A DNA stretch of 64,000 bases from Thermomicrobiales bacterium (GCA_041390825.1 JAWKPF010000014.1:1-64000), one strand, 5' to 3'. Positions 8,097-16,482 are shown, counted from the first letter of the stretch. The notes: a model not told the origin generated them from the sequence alone. Numbers and translations: made by a program.

Positions 8097-8919
8097 GTCG
8101 CCTATTCTGATGTGGGTGACCGACAGCAGTCGTTCCGATGCCGAGCTCTCGGACCTGGCAAGGTCCGCCGTGGCCGGAGGCGTCGACGTCATTCAGGTCA
8201 GAGAGAAGGGGCTCGATTGGTCCTCGCTCGCGGCGACCGTGCAGGCGGTTCGCGCTGCTTCCGGGACGTCGATCGACCTGGTCGTGAATACAGACATCGA
8301 GCTCGCGCAGGCACTCGGTGTCGGCGTGCATCTTCCGGAGATCGGCCCGACCATCGCCGAGGCGCGTGCAGTTCTTGGACATGACGCGCTCGTGGGCCGG
8401 TCAGTCCATTCACCGGATGCGGCGACGGCATCAGAGGGAGCCAGCTATCTCGTTGCAGGTCACGTCTATGAGACAGCGTCGAAACCAGGGCGAAGCCCGC
8501 TGGGCCTCGATCGGTTCGCTGAAATCGTTGCCGTTGCGCCGGCTCCGGTCATCGCAATCGGTGGAATCACACCGGAACGTGTGCGGGCTGTCATGGAAGC
8601 AGGCGCTGTCGGAGTTGCGGTTCTCGGACCGCTGACCAGGCTTGCTACCATCGGATCCGAGGCCGCCGCATATCGCTCAGCTCTGGAGGCATGCATGTCA
8701 CGTACAGAAAACGGGTCGATTTCAGCGACCATCAACGGCAAGGAGGTCACGCTACCCGCGGGAACGACGGTTGCGGACTTTCTTGCTGGGCGCGATTTGC
8801 ATGAACGCCTCGTCGTCGTCGAACGGAACGGTGAGATCATCAAGCGTTCGACCTTCCCTGAGGTCGTCATCGAAGAGGGCGACCTGCTCGAAGTCGTGCA
8901 CTTCGTCGGCGGGGGTTGA
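8083..8919 (+). CDS. Fused thiazole tautomerase (TenI-like) and sulfur carrier ThiS
   Basis: 278 aa in two parts. Residues 1-200 form a ThiE-superfamily barrel (VIQVREKGLDW, VVNTDIELAQALGVGVHLPE) with the TenI-type motif GHVYETASKPGRSPLG rather than the synthase motif, so aromatising tautomerase activity on the ThiG product is the likely role. Residues about 205-278 are a complete ThiS: a beta-grasp (ATINGKEVTLPAGTTVADFL, LVVVERNGEII, EGDLLEVVHFVGGG) ending in the Gly-Gly needed for adenylation and thiocarboxylation. ThiF is not in the window. GGAGG (8685-8689) lies 5 bases before the in-frame ATG at 8695, so ThiS may also be made alone. Confidence 0.88.
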   Translation: MQRVESPILMWVTDSSRSDAELSDLARSAVAGGVDVIQVREKGLDWSSLAATVQAVRAASGTSIDLVVNTDIELAQALGVGVHLPEIGPTIAEARAVLGHDALVGRSVHSPDAATASEGASYLVAGHVYETASKPGRSPLGLDRFAEIVAVAPAPVIAIGGITPERVRAVMEAGAVGVAVLGPLTRLATIGSEAAAYRSALEACMSRTENGSISATINGKEVTLPAGTTVADFLAGRDLHERLVVVERNGEIIKRSTFPEVVIEEGDLLEVVHFVGGG

Positions 8920-9270
8920 CGATGCGCCCGGAGTCCAACGGCAGCGTGCGATATCCACGGTGTACTCGTCCCGAAAGGGAACTCCTTCGGCCACCAGTCG
9001 CTGTTTCATGATCTCGGGATGACCGAACGCCCAGCCGCCGCTCAAGAAGCCCTCGCGGTTCACGACACGATGAAACGGAAGCTCGAGACCGGGAGGTGAG
9101 CCCGCAATTGCCCAGCCGACCTGACGCGCTCCACGCGGGTCTCCCAGAGCGATGGCAATGTCGCCGTAGGTGGTGACCCGCCCTTCCGGAATCTGCCGCA
9201 CGATTTCGAAGACTCGCTGGGCAAAGGTGGACTCGTCGAATTCGGTTGATTCGTGCCATTCCTGGTGCAT
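8752..9270 (-). CDS. Alkyltransferase-like (ATL) DNA-binding protein, MGMT family without the acceptor Cys
   Basis: Residues 1-115 are the MGMT/ATL DNA-binding domain: VFEIVRQIPEGRVTTYGDIA, then GARQVGWAIAG with the arginine finger (Arg49), then LPFHRVVNREG. The acceptor motif PCHRV reads PFHRV (Phe66), so it cannot take up an alkyl group; ATLs flag O6-alkylguanine for nucleotide excision repair. The family normally ends soon after the RWTP-like motif near 111-114. Here the frame runs on for about 58 acidic residues, most of them antisense to thiS. The frame and stop are clear, but whether the tail is functional is unknown. Confidence 0.78.
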   Translation of the reverse strand: MHQEWHESTEFDESTFAQRVFEIVRQIPEGRVTTYGDIAIALGDPRGARQVGWAIAGSPPGLELPFHRVVNREGFLSGGWAFGHPEIMKQRLVAEGVPFRDEYTVDIARCRWTPGASSTPADEVHDFEQVALFDDDLREGRTLDDLTVPFDDDEAFMQIAPSKKVRNRRSRG

Positions 9271-9294
9271 TCTCTCGGCTGACTCCCAGCGTGT

Positions 9295-9328
9295 TTGAAA
9301 CCGATTCGCTCGGTTTCGACGCTATACT
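9295..9328 (+). promoter_or_regulatory. secA promoter region with inverted repeat
   Basis: A -10 hexamer TATACT (9323-9328) lies about 70 bases before the secA ATG. Immediately upstream is a perfect 8-bp inverted repeat, GAAACCGA (9297-9304) and TCGGTTTC (9310-9317), overlapping a TTGAAA (9295-9300). The 22-base spacing is too long for an ordinary -35/-10 pair. The repeat sits where an operator could act. Confidence 0.45.
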
Positions 9329-9399
9329 CTGCTGGGTTACGCTCTCCCTGCGGCCCCTTCATTCCGATCGGCGATTACCACCTAAAGGCATGACCTCCA

Positions 9400-11991
9400 A
9401 TGCGATCCCTGTTGAAGAAAGTATTCGGTTCGTCTCCCGACACCAATGTCAACAAGCTCAGACCCCTAATCGACGAAATCAACGCGCTCGAGCCGCAACT
9501 GCTCGAAGCGTCGGACGACGAACTGCATCAGTTCCGGCTCGTCTACACCTCACGGTACAAGGCGGGTGAGAGCCTCGACGACCTGCTTCCCGAGGTCTTC
9601 GCTCACGTGCGTGAAGCAGCGCGGCGCGGACTCGGTCAGCGGCACTTCGACGTTCAGCTCATGGGCGGCATCGTGCTGCACCAGGGCAAGATCGCCGAAA
9701 TGCGCACCGGTGAAGGCAAGACGTTGACTGCAACCTCGGCGGTTGCACTCAATGCCATCACCGAAGATGGAGTCCACGTTATCACGGTCAACGACTACCT
9801 CGCACGCCGCGACACACAATGGATGGGCCGCGTCTACGACAGACTCGGCCTGAGCGTCGCATGTATCCAGCACGACCAGGCGTTCATCTTCGATGCCAAC
9901 TGGGACTCGCCCGATGACCGGCTCGAGTTCCTGAGACCCGTCGAACGTCGAGAGGCATATGCCGCCGACATCACCTACGGAACCAACAACGAATTCGGGT
10001 TCGACTATCTGCGCGACAACATGGTCGTGTCTGCCCAGCAGCAGGTCCAGCGTGGCCTGAATTTCGCGATCGTGGACGAGGTCGACAACATCCTCATCGA
10101 CGAGGCGCGCACGCCACTCATCATTTCGGGGCAGGCCGAACGCGCAACCGACAAGTACTACCAATTCGCTCAGATCGTGCGTCAACTGCGCGCCGATCGG
10201 CACTACGAGCTCGATCTCAAACACAAGACCGTTTCGCTCACCGAAGACGGTGTCGACCGGGTCGAAGATCTGGCTGGCATTCCTGACGGCGAGAGCATTT
10301 ACGACGACCGCTACATCGACCTCACCCACTATCTCGAGCAGGCGCTCAAGGCGGAAGTGGTCTTCCATCGGGACAAGGATTACATCGTTCGTGACGGTGA
10401 GGTCATCATCGTGGACGAGTTCACCGGTCGCATGATGATCGGGCGCCGATATAGCGAAGGGTTGCACCAGGCGATCGAAGCCAAGGAGGGCGTGCGCGTT
10501 CAACGCCAGAACGTCACCATGGCCACGATTACGTTCCAAAACTACTTCCGCATGTATGAGAAGTTGGCCGGCATGACCGGTACCGCGGAAACCGAAGAGG
10601 AGGAGTTCCTCCGGATCTACAACCTGCCAGTGGTGGTGATTCCGACCAACCGCCCGATGATCCGCGATGACTTCGCCGATCTTGTCTACAACACAGAGAC
10701 TGCCAAGTTCAACGCTGTCATCGATGAGATCGAGGAGATGCGGGCAGAGGGCCGGCCAGTCCTGGTGGGCACCGTGTCCATCGAGGCATCCGAGCGGTTG
10801 AGCTTCATGTTGACGCAGCGCGGCATCCCGCACGATGTCCTGAACGCCAAGCAGCATGAGCGCGAAGCGGCGATCGTCAGCGGCGCTGGCGAACCCGGCA
10901 TGGTCACGATCGCCACCAATATGGCCGGTCGCGGTACCGACATCAAGCTTGGAGAAGGCGTGGCCGAGGCCGGTGGCTTGCACATCATCGGCACCGAGCG
11001 ACACGAGGCGCGCCGTATCGACAATCAGTTGCGTGGCCGCGCTGGCCGCCAGGGCGACCCGGGATCGACCCGCTTCTATCTATCGCTCGATGACGAACTC
11101 ATGCGGCGTTTCGGCACCGATCGTATTCGCGGACTCATGGGCAAGCTCGGGATGGATGACGAGACTCCCATCGAGCACGGCATTATCTCGAAATCGATCG
11201 AGAGCGCTCAAACAAAGGTCGAAGGTCACAACTCCGATATTCGCCGACATGTCGTGCAATACGACGACGTCATGAACCGCCATCGTGAGGTGATCTACGC
11301 CGACCGAGGACGGATCGTGGCCGGAGACGATATGTCCGACAAGATGGACGAGCTCGTGACAGACGAACTCGAGGCCATCGTCGATCGGCACGTGGCAGAG
11401 CGCGGCGGCGAGATCGATTACGACGCGATTGCCCAGGAGTACAATGCGCTCTTCCCCCTCGAACCCGGAGCCGAACGCGTCGGCGTCGAGGAGATCGAAG
11501 GGCTTTCTCGAGACGATCTGCTCGATCTCTTGCAGGACGATGCGGACGAGGCGTATCAGGAAGTCGAAGACCGGTTCGGTCCAGAAGCCATGCGTCAGGT
11601 CGAGCGTCACGTGCTGTTGAGTGTTATCGACCGGCTTTGGGTCGAACACCTGACCGCCATGGACGAACTGCGGGAAGGCGTCGGCCTGCAGGCATACGGC
11701 CAGAAGGATCCGTTGGTCGTCTACAAGACCGAGGGGTACCGGATGTTCGGCACGCTCACCGACCACATCCGGCACGACACCGTGCACACGATTTTCCGCG
11801 TGAAACCTGCCATTGTTGAACAGCCTGTCCAGACGCGCATCACGGAAGAGGCTACGACGACCAATCGGAGCGACGAATCCGCGAAGCCTCAGGCGACCAG
11901 CAAGAAGGTTGGCGCCAACGCTCCGTGCCCATGTGGCAGCGGCAAGAAGTACAAGCACTGCCACGGGCGCGTGAGATCCCGGGCGGCGTAA
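9400..11991 (+). CDS. secA: Preprotein translocase ATPase SecA
   Basis: The motor that drives preproteins through SecYEG. The protein is 863 aa, typical. Order of features: NBD1 with Walker A MRTGEGKT (101-108); the DEVDNILIDEARTPLIISG DEAD-type box; the preprotein cross-linking domain; NBD2 with TIATNMAGRGTDIKLG and RQLRGRAGRQGDPG-like arginine-finger motifs (written NQLRGRAGRQGD here); the helical scaffold and wing; a variable linker; and a C-terminal zinc-binding SEC-C motif, PCPCGSGKKYKHCHG. ATG at 9400 has AAAGG 11 bases upstream. It is monocistronic and ends in a shared hairpin with the convergent gene. Confidence 0.97.
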   Translation: MRSLLKKVFGSSPDTNVNKLRPLIDEINALEPQLLEASDDELHQFRLVYTSRYKAGESLDDLLPEVFAHVREAARRGLGQRHFDVQLMGGIVLHQGKIAEMRTGEGKTLTATSAVALNAITEDGVHVITVNDYLARRDTQWMGRVYDRLGLSVACIQHDQAFIFDANWDSPDDRLEFLRPVERREAYAADITYGTNNEFGFDYLRDNMVVSAQQQVQRGLNFAIVDEVDNILIDEARTPLIISGQAERATDKYYQFAQIVRQLRADRHYELDLKHKTVSLTEDGVDRVEDLAGIPDGESIYDDRYIDLTHYLEQALKAEVVFHRDKDYIVRDGEVIIVDEFTGRMMIGRRYSEGLHQAIEAKEGVRVQRQNVTMATITFQNYFRMYEKLAGMTGTAETEEEEFLRIYNLPVVVIPTNRPMIRDDFADLVYNTETAKFNAVIDEIEEMRAEGRPVLVGTVSIEASERLSFMLTQRGIPHDVLNAKQHEREAAIVSGAGEPGMVTIATNMAGRGTDIKLGEGVAEAGGLHIIGTERHEARRIDNQLRGRAGRQGDPGSTRFYLSLDDELMRRFGTDRIRGLMGKLGMDDETPIEHGIISKSIESAQTKVEGHNSDIRRHVVQYDDVMNRHREVIYADRGRIVAGDDMSDKMDELVTDELEAIVDRHVAERGGEIDYDAIAQEYNALFPLEPGAERVGVEEIEGLSRDDLLDLLQDDADEAYQEVEDRFGPEAMRQVERHVLLSVIDRLWVEHLTAMDELREGVGLQAYGQKDPLVVYKTEGYRMFGTLTDHIRHDTVHTIFRVKPAIVEQPVQTRITEEATTTNRSDESAKPQATSKKVGANAPCPCGSGKKYKHCHGRVRSRAA

Positions 11992-11997
11992 CGTGAT

Positions 11998-12031
11998 GGG
12001 TCCAGCGCGGGCGTGTACCCGCACTGGACCC
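11998..12031. terminator. Bidirectional hairpin after secA
   Basis: GGGTCCAGCGCGGG (11998-12011) pairs with CCCGCACTGGACCC (12018-12031) around a 6-base loop, 13 pairs with one C-A mismatch. It lies between the convergent stops of secA and the repeat-containing gene. No U-tract is present. Confidence 0.55.
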
Positions 12032-12042
12032 GGTCGCCGTGA

Positions 12043-12720
12043 TTAGCTCTTCCTGGTTGCGCTGTTCGCAACCACGATCAGACCGTTCCCTGCCGCCTTG
12101 GCAACGGATTTCGCTTGCCGGCGGCGTTTTTCGTCCATGAACACGACGTAGATGACCGCACCGGCGGCCGCAAGCCAGCCAAGGGCGGCAATCATCTCCT
12201 TGGTCGACTCTTTCGCTTTGTGCGCAGCAGCTTCGGCGTCTGCCCTAGCCTTGTGCGCGGCAGCTTCTGCGTCTGCTTTGGCCTTGTGCGCTCCGGCCTC
12301 GACCTTTTCCTTGCCGCGATCGGCCTCGAGCGCCGCCTTCGCTTTGGCATCTTCCCCGGCCAGCTTGATGCGCTCAGTTGCGCCATGACCGCCGTGCTCT
12401 TCGATCAGGTTTCGCCCCGCTGCGGGCGCGGCCGCAAGTTGCTCCTTGATTTTCTCGACATCGACCCGCTTGTCGATCTCCTCTGTGTAGGACTTGACAA
12501 GCGTGTCGAGCGATCTAGCGAAGCTGGTGAGATGCTCGAGCGCATCCACGGCGCTGCTGCGCGCGTCCTGTACCCGCTGATCGTCCGCCAGTTTGCGGGG
12601 ATCGAGATCACGCTCCCGGATCAGCGTTGCCTCCCGTTCGAGATCGGCGATCACCGCTTCGAGCAGCGGTTTCCCACGCTCCAGAGCGCCACGTACCTTG
12701 GTTTCGAAATCACTGCTCAT
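12043..12720 (-). CDS. Ala/Lys/Glu-rich protein with 11-residue repeats and a C-terminal membrane segment
   Basis: Not assigned to a named family. 225 aa, almost entirely predicted helix. Residues 1-110 are charged and look coiled-coil (two long Glu/Arg/Lys-rich helices). Around 145-175 the unit AHKAKADAEAA repeats with 11-residue spacing about 2.5 times, as in LEA-3/apolipoprotein-like amphipathic helices. A single hydrophobic span (MIAALGWLAAAGAVIYVVF) follows, then a basic tail DEKRRRQAKS, so the protein is probably tail-anchored with a cytosolic N-terminus. A role in envelope or desiccation stress is a guess. It is divergent from mnmG. Confidence 0.65.
   Translation of the reverse strand: MSSDFETKVRGALERGKPLLEAVIADLEREATLIRERDLDPRKLADDQRVQDARSSAVDALEHLTSFARSLDTLVKSYTEEIDKRVDVEKIKEQLAAAPAAGRNLIEEHGGHGATERIKLAGEDAKAKAALEADRGKEKVEAGAHKAKADAEAAAHKARADAEAAAHKAKESTKEMIAALGWLAAAGAVIYVVFMDEKRRRQAKSVAKAAGNGLIVVANSATRKS
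12216..12300 (-). repeat. 33-bp tandem coding repeat
   Basis: About 2.5 near-identical 33-base units, each beginning CTTTGTGCGC or CCTTGTGCGC on the plus strand and encoding AHKAKADAEAA on the minus strand. It lies inside the LEA-like gene. Confidence 0.75.
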
Positions 12721-12775
12721 GGTTCTTTCCTTCGTGATGGATTGCCATCTACATGGTCCGGTGCGAGCGACTGCC

Positions 12776-12781
12776 TATACT
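12776..12781 (+). promoter_or_regulatory. -10 element of mnmG, possible leaderless start
   Basis: TATACT ends 7 bases before the ATG at 12789, so the transcript would begin at or next to the start codon. No Shine-Dalgarno sequence is visible before this ATG. Confidence 0.45.
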
Positions 12782-12788
12782 TTCGACG

Positions 12789-14759
12789 ATGCAGACAGTC
12801 TCCCTAAACCTACCAATACATTTCGACGTTGTTATTGTCGGCTCTGGACATGCCGGTTGTGAAGCTGGACTGGCAGCGGCGCGAGCCGGTTGTCTCACGC
12901 TCGTCATCACGCCGAACCTCGATCGTGTCGGATATATGCCATGCAACCCGTCGATCGGTGGCCCCGGCAAGTCGCACATCGTGGCCGAAGTGGACGCGAT
13001 GGGGGGAGCGATGGCAAAGGTCGCCGACAAGACCTCGCTGCATGTCCGCATGCTGAACACCAGCAAGGGCCCCGCAGTCCAGGCCAAGCGCTCCCAGCAG
13101 GACAAGGGTCTGTACGCCCTGGCGATGAAAGAAACGCTGGAACTGCAGCCAAATCTGGAACTTTTGCAAGACGAAGCCATCGGCCTGGAGGTTGGATCGA
13201 ACGGCGAGGTCACCGGTGTCGTCTGTCGATCCGCAGGGCGGATTCATGCGTCGGCGGTGGTCATCACCGCGGGGACTTTCCTGCGTGGGGCGTTGATCTC
13301 TGGCGAATCTCGAACCGCGGGAGCGCGAGCAGGAGACCGGGCGGACGCTGGTCTTGGTGAACGGCTGTTCGATCTTGGGTTTCAGCTTCGACGGTTGAAG
13401 ACCGGCACCCCTCCCCGCGTTGATGGCCGCACCCTCTCGATGAGCGAATGCGAACGCCAAGACGGGGACGAGTCGCCAATCTGGCTGAGTCATGACGGCG
13501 AGCTCGGCCGGATCGAGCCGCTGCGACTGCCTGCGCTGTCGTTGCATGTCCGATCCGACACGAGTTGGCGCCCGCAACTCGCCTGCCTCAAGACGGCAAC
13601 CCAGCCCGCAACGCATGATCTCATCCGCGCAAATCTGCATCGCGCGCCGATGTTCAACGGCTCCATCGAGGGAGTCGGTCCGCGCTACTGTCCGTCGATC
13701 GAAGACAAGGTGGCCCGCTTCGCCGACAAGACCAGTCATCCCATCTTTCTCGAACCCGAGGGGTGGCGCACAACGGAATACTACGTCCAGGGAATGAGCA
13801 CGAGCCTGCCGCCGGAAGTGCAAGAGTTGGCTGTGCGCACGATTCCGGGCATGGAGCGGGCACGCCTGACCCGGTTTGGCTACGCCGTCGAGTATGACGC
13901 GGTCGACCCGATCGAGCTGTCGACGACGCTCGAGTCGCGGCGTATTGGCGGTCTCTTCCTGGCGGGTCAAATCAACGGCACCTCGGGGTATGAAGAAGCC
14001 GCCGGGCAGGGAATCCTGGCGGGCATGAATGCCGCCGCGGTGGCGCAATCGCGCCCGCAGACGTCGCTCGCTCGCAGCCAGGCGTATATCGGAGTCATGG
14101 TGGACGACCTGGCCAACCGCCCCTTCGACGAGCCATACCGGATGCTGACGTCACGCTGCGAGTACCGCCTGTTGTTGCGGCCCGACACGGCTCGCGAGCG
14201 ATTGGGACACATTGCCTACCAGAATGGTCTGATCGGTGAGGAGAACTGGAAGTCGATCGAGCAAGAGCGCGATGGACTACAGGACATGTTGCAGGCGCTC
14301 GAGTCGATCTCGATCCTCCCACGAGCGGATCACTTGTCCGTGTTGAACGAATATGGGGTAGCGCCGGTCAGCAAACCGACGACGGCCGCCGAGTTACTGC
14401 GGCGACCGGAATCGACACTTGGGCAGATCGTATCGATCAGTCATCGCCTTGGGTTCGAAACTCCGACATCGGGCGGCCTCACCCATTGCCGGGTGGAGAA
14501 TGAGGTGCGCTATGGAGCCTTCCTCGCTCGAGAGACGAAGGAAGTCGCTCGTCAGTCTGCCCTCCGAGACCGTTCGTTGCCGGAACAGGTCGACTATCGG
14601 ACGATTCCGGGACTTCGTATCGAGGCGGCCAACAAGCTCGCTCTTCATCGGCCACGGACTATCGGGGAAGCCGGGCGGTTGGCAGGGGTAACGCCGTCCG
14701 ACATCGGAGCGCTCCTGATCTACTTGCGCCGAACCGAACAGGAACCCGCGCTCGTATGA
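12789..14759 (+). CDS. mnmG: tRNA uridine-5-carboxymethylaminomethyl synthesis protein MnmG (GidA)
   Basis: FAD protein that with MnmE modifies wobble uridine 34. About 656 aa from the ATG at 12789 (an in-frame ATG at 12753 adds 12 unconserved residues). FAD-binding VIVGSGHAGCEAGLAAARAG at the N-terminus, then PCNPSIGGPGKSHIVAEVDAMGG, the conserved cysteine region of FLRRLKTGTPPRVDGRT-type (LRRLKTGTPPRVDGRTL here), and the C-terminal helical MnmE-binding domain with TSRCEYRLLLRPDTARERL. It overlaps the following phosphoesterase by ATGA. mnmE and rsmG, its frequent neighbours, are absent. Confidence 0.95.
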   Translation: MQTVSLNLPIHFDVVIVGSGHAGCEAGLAAARAGCLTLVITPNLDRVGYMPCNPSIGGPGKSHIVAEVDAMGGAMAKVADKTSLHVRMLNTSKGPAVQAKRSQQDKGLYALAMKETLELQPNLELLQDEAIGLEVGSNGEVTGVVCRSAGRIHASAVVITAGTFLRGALISGESRTAGARAGDRADAGLGERLFDLGFQLRRLKTGTPPRVDGRTLSMSECERQDGDESPIWLSHDGELGRIEPLRLPALSLHVRSDTSWRPQLACLKTATQPATHDLIRANLHRAPMFNGSIEGVGPRYCPSIEDKVARFADKTSHPIFLEPEGWRTTEYYVQGMSTSLPPEVQELAVRTIPGMERARLTRFGYAVEYDAVDPIELSTTLESRRIGGLFLAGQINGTSGYEEAAGQGILAGMNAAAVAQSRPQTSLARSQAYIGVMVDDLANRPFDEPYRMLTSRCEYRLLLRPDTARERLGHIAYQNGLIGEENWKSIEQERDGLQDMLQALESISILPRADHLSVLNEYGVAPVSKPTTAAELLRRPESTLGQIVSISHRLGFETPTSGGLTHCRVENEVRYGAFLARETKEVARQSALRDRSLPEQVDYRTIPGLRIEAANKLALHRPRTIGEAGRLAGVTPSDIGALLIYLRRTEQEPALV

Positions 14760-15484
14760 GAATCCTCGTTCTTTCCGACATTCACGCGAATCTTCCCGCC
14801 TTCGAGGCGGTGCTCGATTCCGCCCCGGATCACGATGCAATCTGGAGTCTGGGCGACACCGTGGGCTATGGAGCCTCACCAAATGAGTGTCTCGATCTGC
14901 TGGTCGAGGTCGGGGCGCAACCGGCGCTCGTCGGCAACCACGATCTGGCTGCCGTCGGTTTGCTGCCGATCAGGTGGTTCAACGCCTTTGCGGCGACCGC
15001 CGCCGGGTGGACGATGTCCCGCTTGACACCAGAAAACCAATTCAGAATCCGGTCCGGCTTCACATCCGAGACGACCGGACAGTTCTATCTCGTTCACGGT
15101 AGTCCGCGAGATCCAGCCAGGGATTACGTGCAGTCGTTCGATGAAGCAGTCGAGAGCCTCGCCGCGGTACCAGCGCAATTCGTCCTTTGTGGGCACACCC
15201 ACGTGCCTATGTTCGCAGTTGGCGGCCCAGAATCCGCCCGTGGCCTGCAACGCATCGAACCAGGAGTCCCGTATGCGCTCTCAGGTAAGCGGGCATTGCT
15301 GAATCCCGGCAGCATCGGGCAGCCGCGGGATGGCGATCCACGCGCTGCGTCGATGTTGATCGATACCGAATCGTGGACGGCAACGTGGCTGCGAACTCCG
15401 TATGACATCGAACGGGCTCAACTGGCCATCACCGGCGCCGGACTTCCGCGAGAGCTCGCGGCGCGCTTGAGCCGAGGACGCTAA
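14756..15484 (+). CDS. Metallophosphoesterase (YfcE/diadenosine-tetraphosphatase-like)
   Basis: 242 aa with the calcineurin-like metal motifs in order: LSDIHANLPAFEAVL, LGDTVGYGASPNECLDLL, VGNHDLAAVG, LVHGSPRDP and CGHTHVPMF. The ATG overlaps the mnmG stop (ATGA), so the two are probably cotranslated, although no functional link is known. It is a cytosolic phosphodiesterase or phosphatase; the substrate cannot be assigned. The GDTVGYG...VGNHD pattern is common in small bacterial phosphoesterases. Confidence 0.85.
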   Translation: MRILVLSDIHANLPAFEAVLDSAPDHDAIWSLGDTVGYGASPNECLDLLVEVGAQPALVGNHDLAAVGLLPIRWFNAFAATAAGWTMSRLTPENQFRIRSGFTSETTGQFYLVHGSPRDPARDYVQSFDEAVESLAAVPAQFVLCGHTHVPMFAVGGPESARGLQRIEPGVPYALSGKRALLNPGSIGQPRDGDPRAASMLIDTESWTATWLRTPYDIERAQLAITGAGLPRELAARLSRGR

Positions 15485-15583
15485 CGAGCATCCCGTGTTG
15501 CGGAGTTCCGCCGATCCATACATACTTCGCCCTCGTTCGTGGTCAGGCGACTGTGCCTTGCCGGAGGATGACAGCAACACCGC

Positions 15584-16054
15584 ATGCCATTGCACTATCA
15601 CCGGATAATCATTCCGGTCTCAGGCGGACCAGAAGATGACCGGGCGATCGAGCTGGTTGGCGAATTGGCGCAGCGCCACCCCACCAGCATTACGCTTGTG
15701 TACGTCGTCGAAGTGCTTCAGGCCATGCCGCTGGATGCCGAGCTCCCGGAGGCGGTCGCTCGCGGTGAAGCGGTCCTGGCACGCGCGGAGCAGTTGACCC
15801 GGCAACGCTTGCCAACGTCGGTCGATCTCATTTCCACGGATCTGCTGCAGGCGCGCTCGTCTGGCGCCGCGGTAGTCGATGAAGCCATCGAACAGAACGC
15901 CGACCTTATCCTTATGGCAACCGCGATCTCGATCAAGTACGGTAAGCAGGTCACCGGCGAGGCTGCTTCGTACGTCATCAAGAACGCGCCGTGCGATGTG
16001 ATCCTCATTCGTTCCGCGAGCGATCTGCCGCTACAGGAGGCCCTCGAAGGGTGA
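15584..16054 (+). CDS. Universal stress protein (UspA fold)
   Basis: 156 aa. It opens with YHRIIIPVSGGPEDDRAIELV, the beta-alpha start of Usp domains, and ends with VIKNAPCDVILIRS. The middle has ADLILMATAI, where Usp proteins usually have the DLIVMGTHG loop, and the ATP-binding G-x2-G-x9-G signature is incomplete, so nucleotide binding is doubtful. Its stop overlaps the GTG of the next gene by GTGA. Placement before two TrkA-type proteins suggests a regulatory role in ion transport, as in other bacteria where Usp domains accompany Trk/Kdp systems; that is inference. Confidence 0.82.
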   Translation: MPLHYHRIIIPVSGGPEDDRAIELVGELAQRHPTSITLVYVVEVLQAMPLDAELPEAVARGEAVLARAEQLTRQRLPTSVDLISTDLLQARSSGAAVVDEAIEQNADLILMATAISIKYGKQVTGEAASYVIKNAPCDVILIRSASDLPLQEALEG

Positions 16055-16482
16055 AAGTCGTGATCATGGGCTGTGGCCGGGTTGGTGCGCGGGTCGCATC
16101 CGTTCTCGACCACAACGGCCACAAGGTGACGGTGATCGACGTCAATTCCCGCGCGTTTCGGCGACTGCCGGACGAGTTCAATGGGCGCACGCTCATTGGC
16201 ACAGGAATCGATGAAGATGTGCTGAAACGCGCGGGGATTTCCGAAGCGACCGCATTCATTGCGGTCACCAACGGCGACAATCGGAACATCATGGCGGCAC
16301 AGGTGGCGAAGAACATCTTCTCTGTGCCCGAGGTGATTTGCCGAATCTACGATCCCGTGCGCGAGGACACCTATCGGCGATTGGGCTTGACCACAGTCTG
16401 TCCCACGACGGTCATTTCCGCTCAAATCCTCGACGCGGTCATGACCGCGTCGTCGCTCGGCGTACGCCCGCAGGAGGCTTGA
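16051..16482 (+). CDS. TrkA-N domain protein (short, NAD-binding only)
   Basis: 143 aa from the GTG at 16051, which has AGGAGG 10 bases upstream and overlaps the usp stop. A Rossmann RCK-N domain: VIMGCGRVGARVASVLDHNGHKVTVIDVN, then LIGTGIDEDVLKRAGI, FIAVTNGDNRNIMAA and VICRIYDPVREDTYRRLGL. No TrkA-C (RCK-C) domain follows, unlike the next gene. It is likely a gating subunit for a K+ channel or transporter encoded elsewhere, perhaps acting with its neighbour as a heteromer. Confidence 0.85.
   Translation: MKVVIMGCGRVGARVASVLDHNGHKVTVIDVNSRAFRRLPDEFNGRTLIGTGIDEDVLKRAGISEATAFIAVTNGDNRNIMAAQVAKNIFSVPEVICRIYDPVREDTYRRLGLTTVCPTTVISAQILDAVMTASSLGVRPQEA

Noticed and set aside
8752..9270. Active O6-methylguanine-DNA methyltransferase
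   Set aside because: The acceptor Cys is replaced by Phe (PFHRV), so only the ATL role is supportable.
9550..11004. 484-codon frame antisense to secA
   Set aside because: Mirror frame of a highly conserved gene in high-GC DNA; composition typical of a shadow frame.
12810..14048. 412-codon frame antisense to mnmG
   Set aside because: Same reasoning: opposite a conserved gene, no domain pattern.
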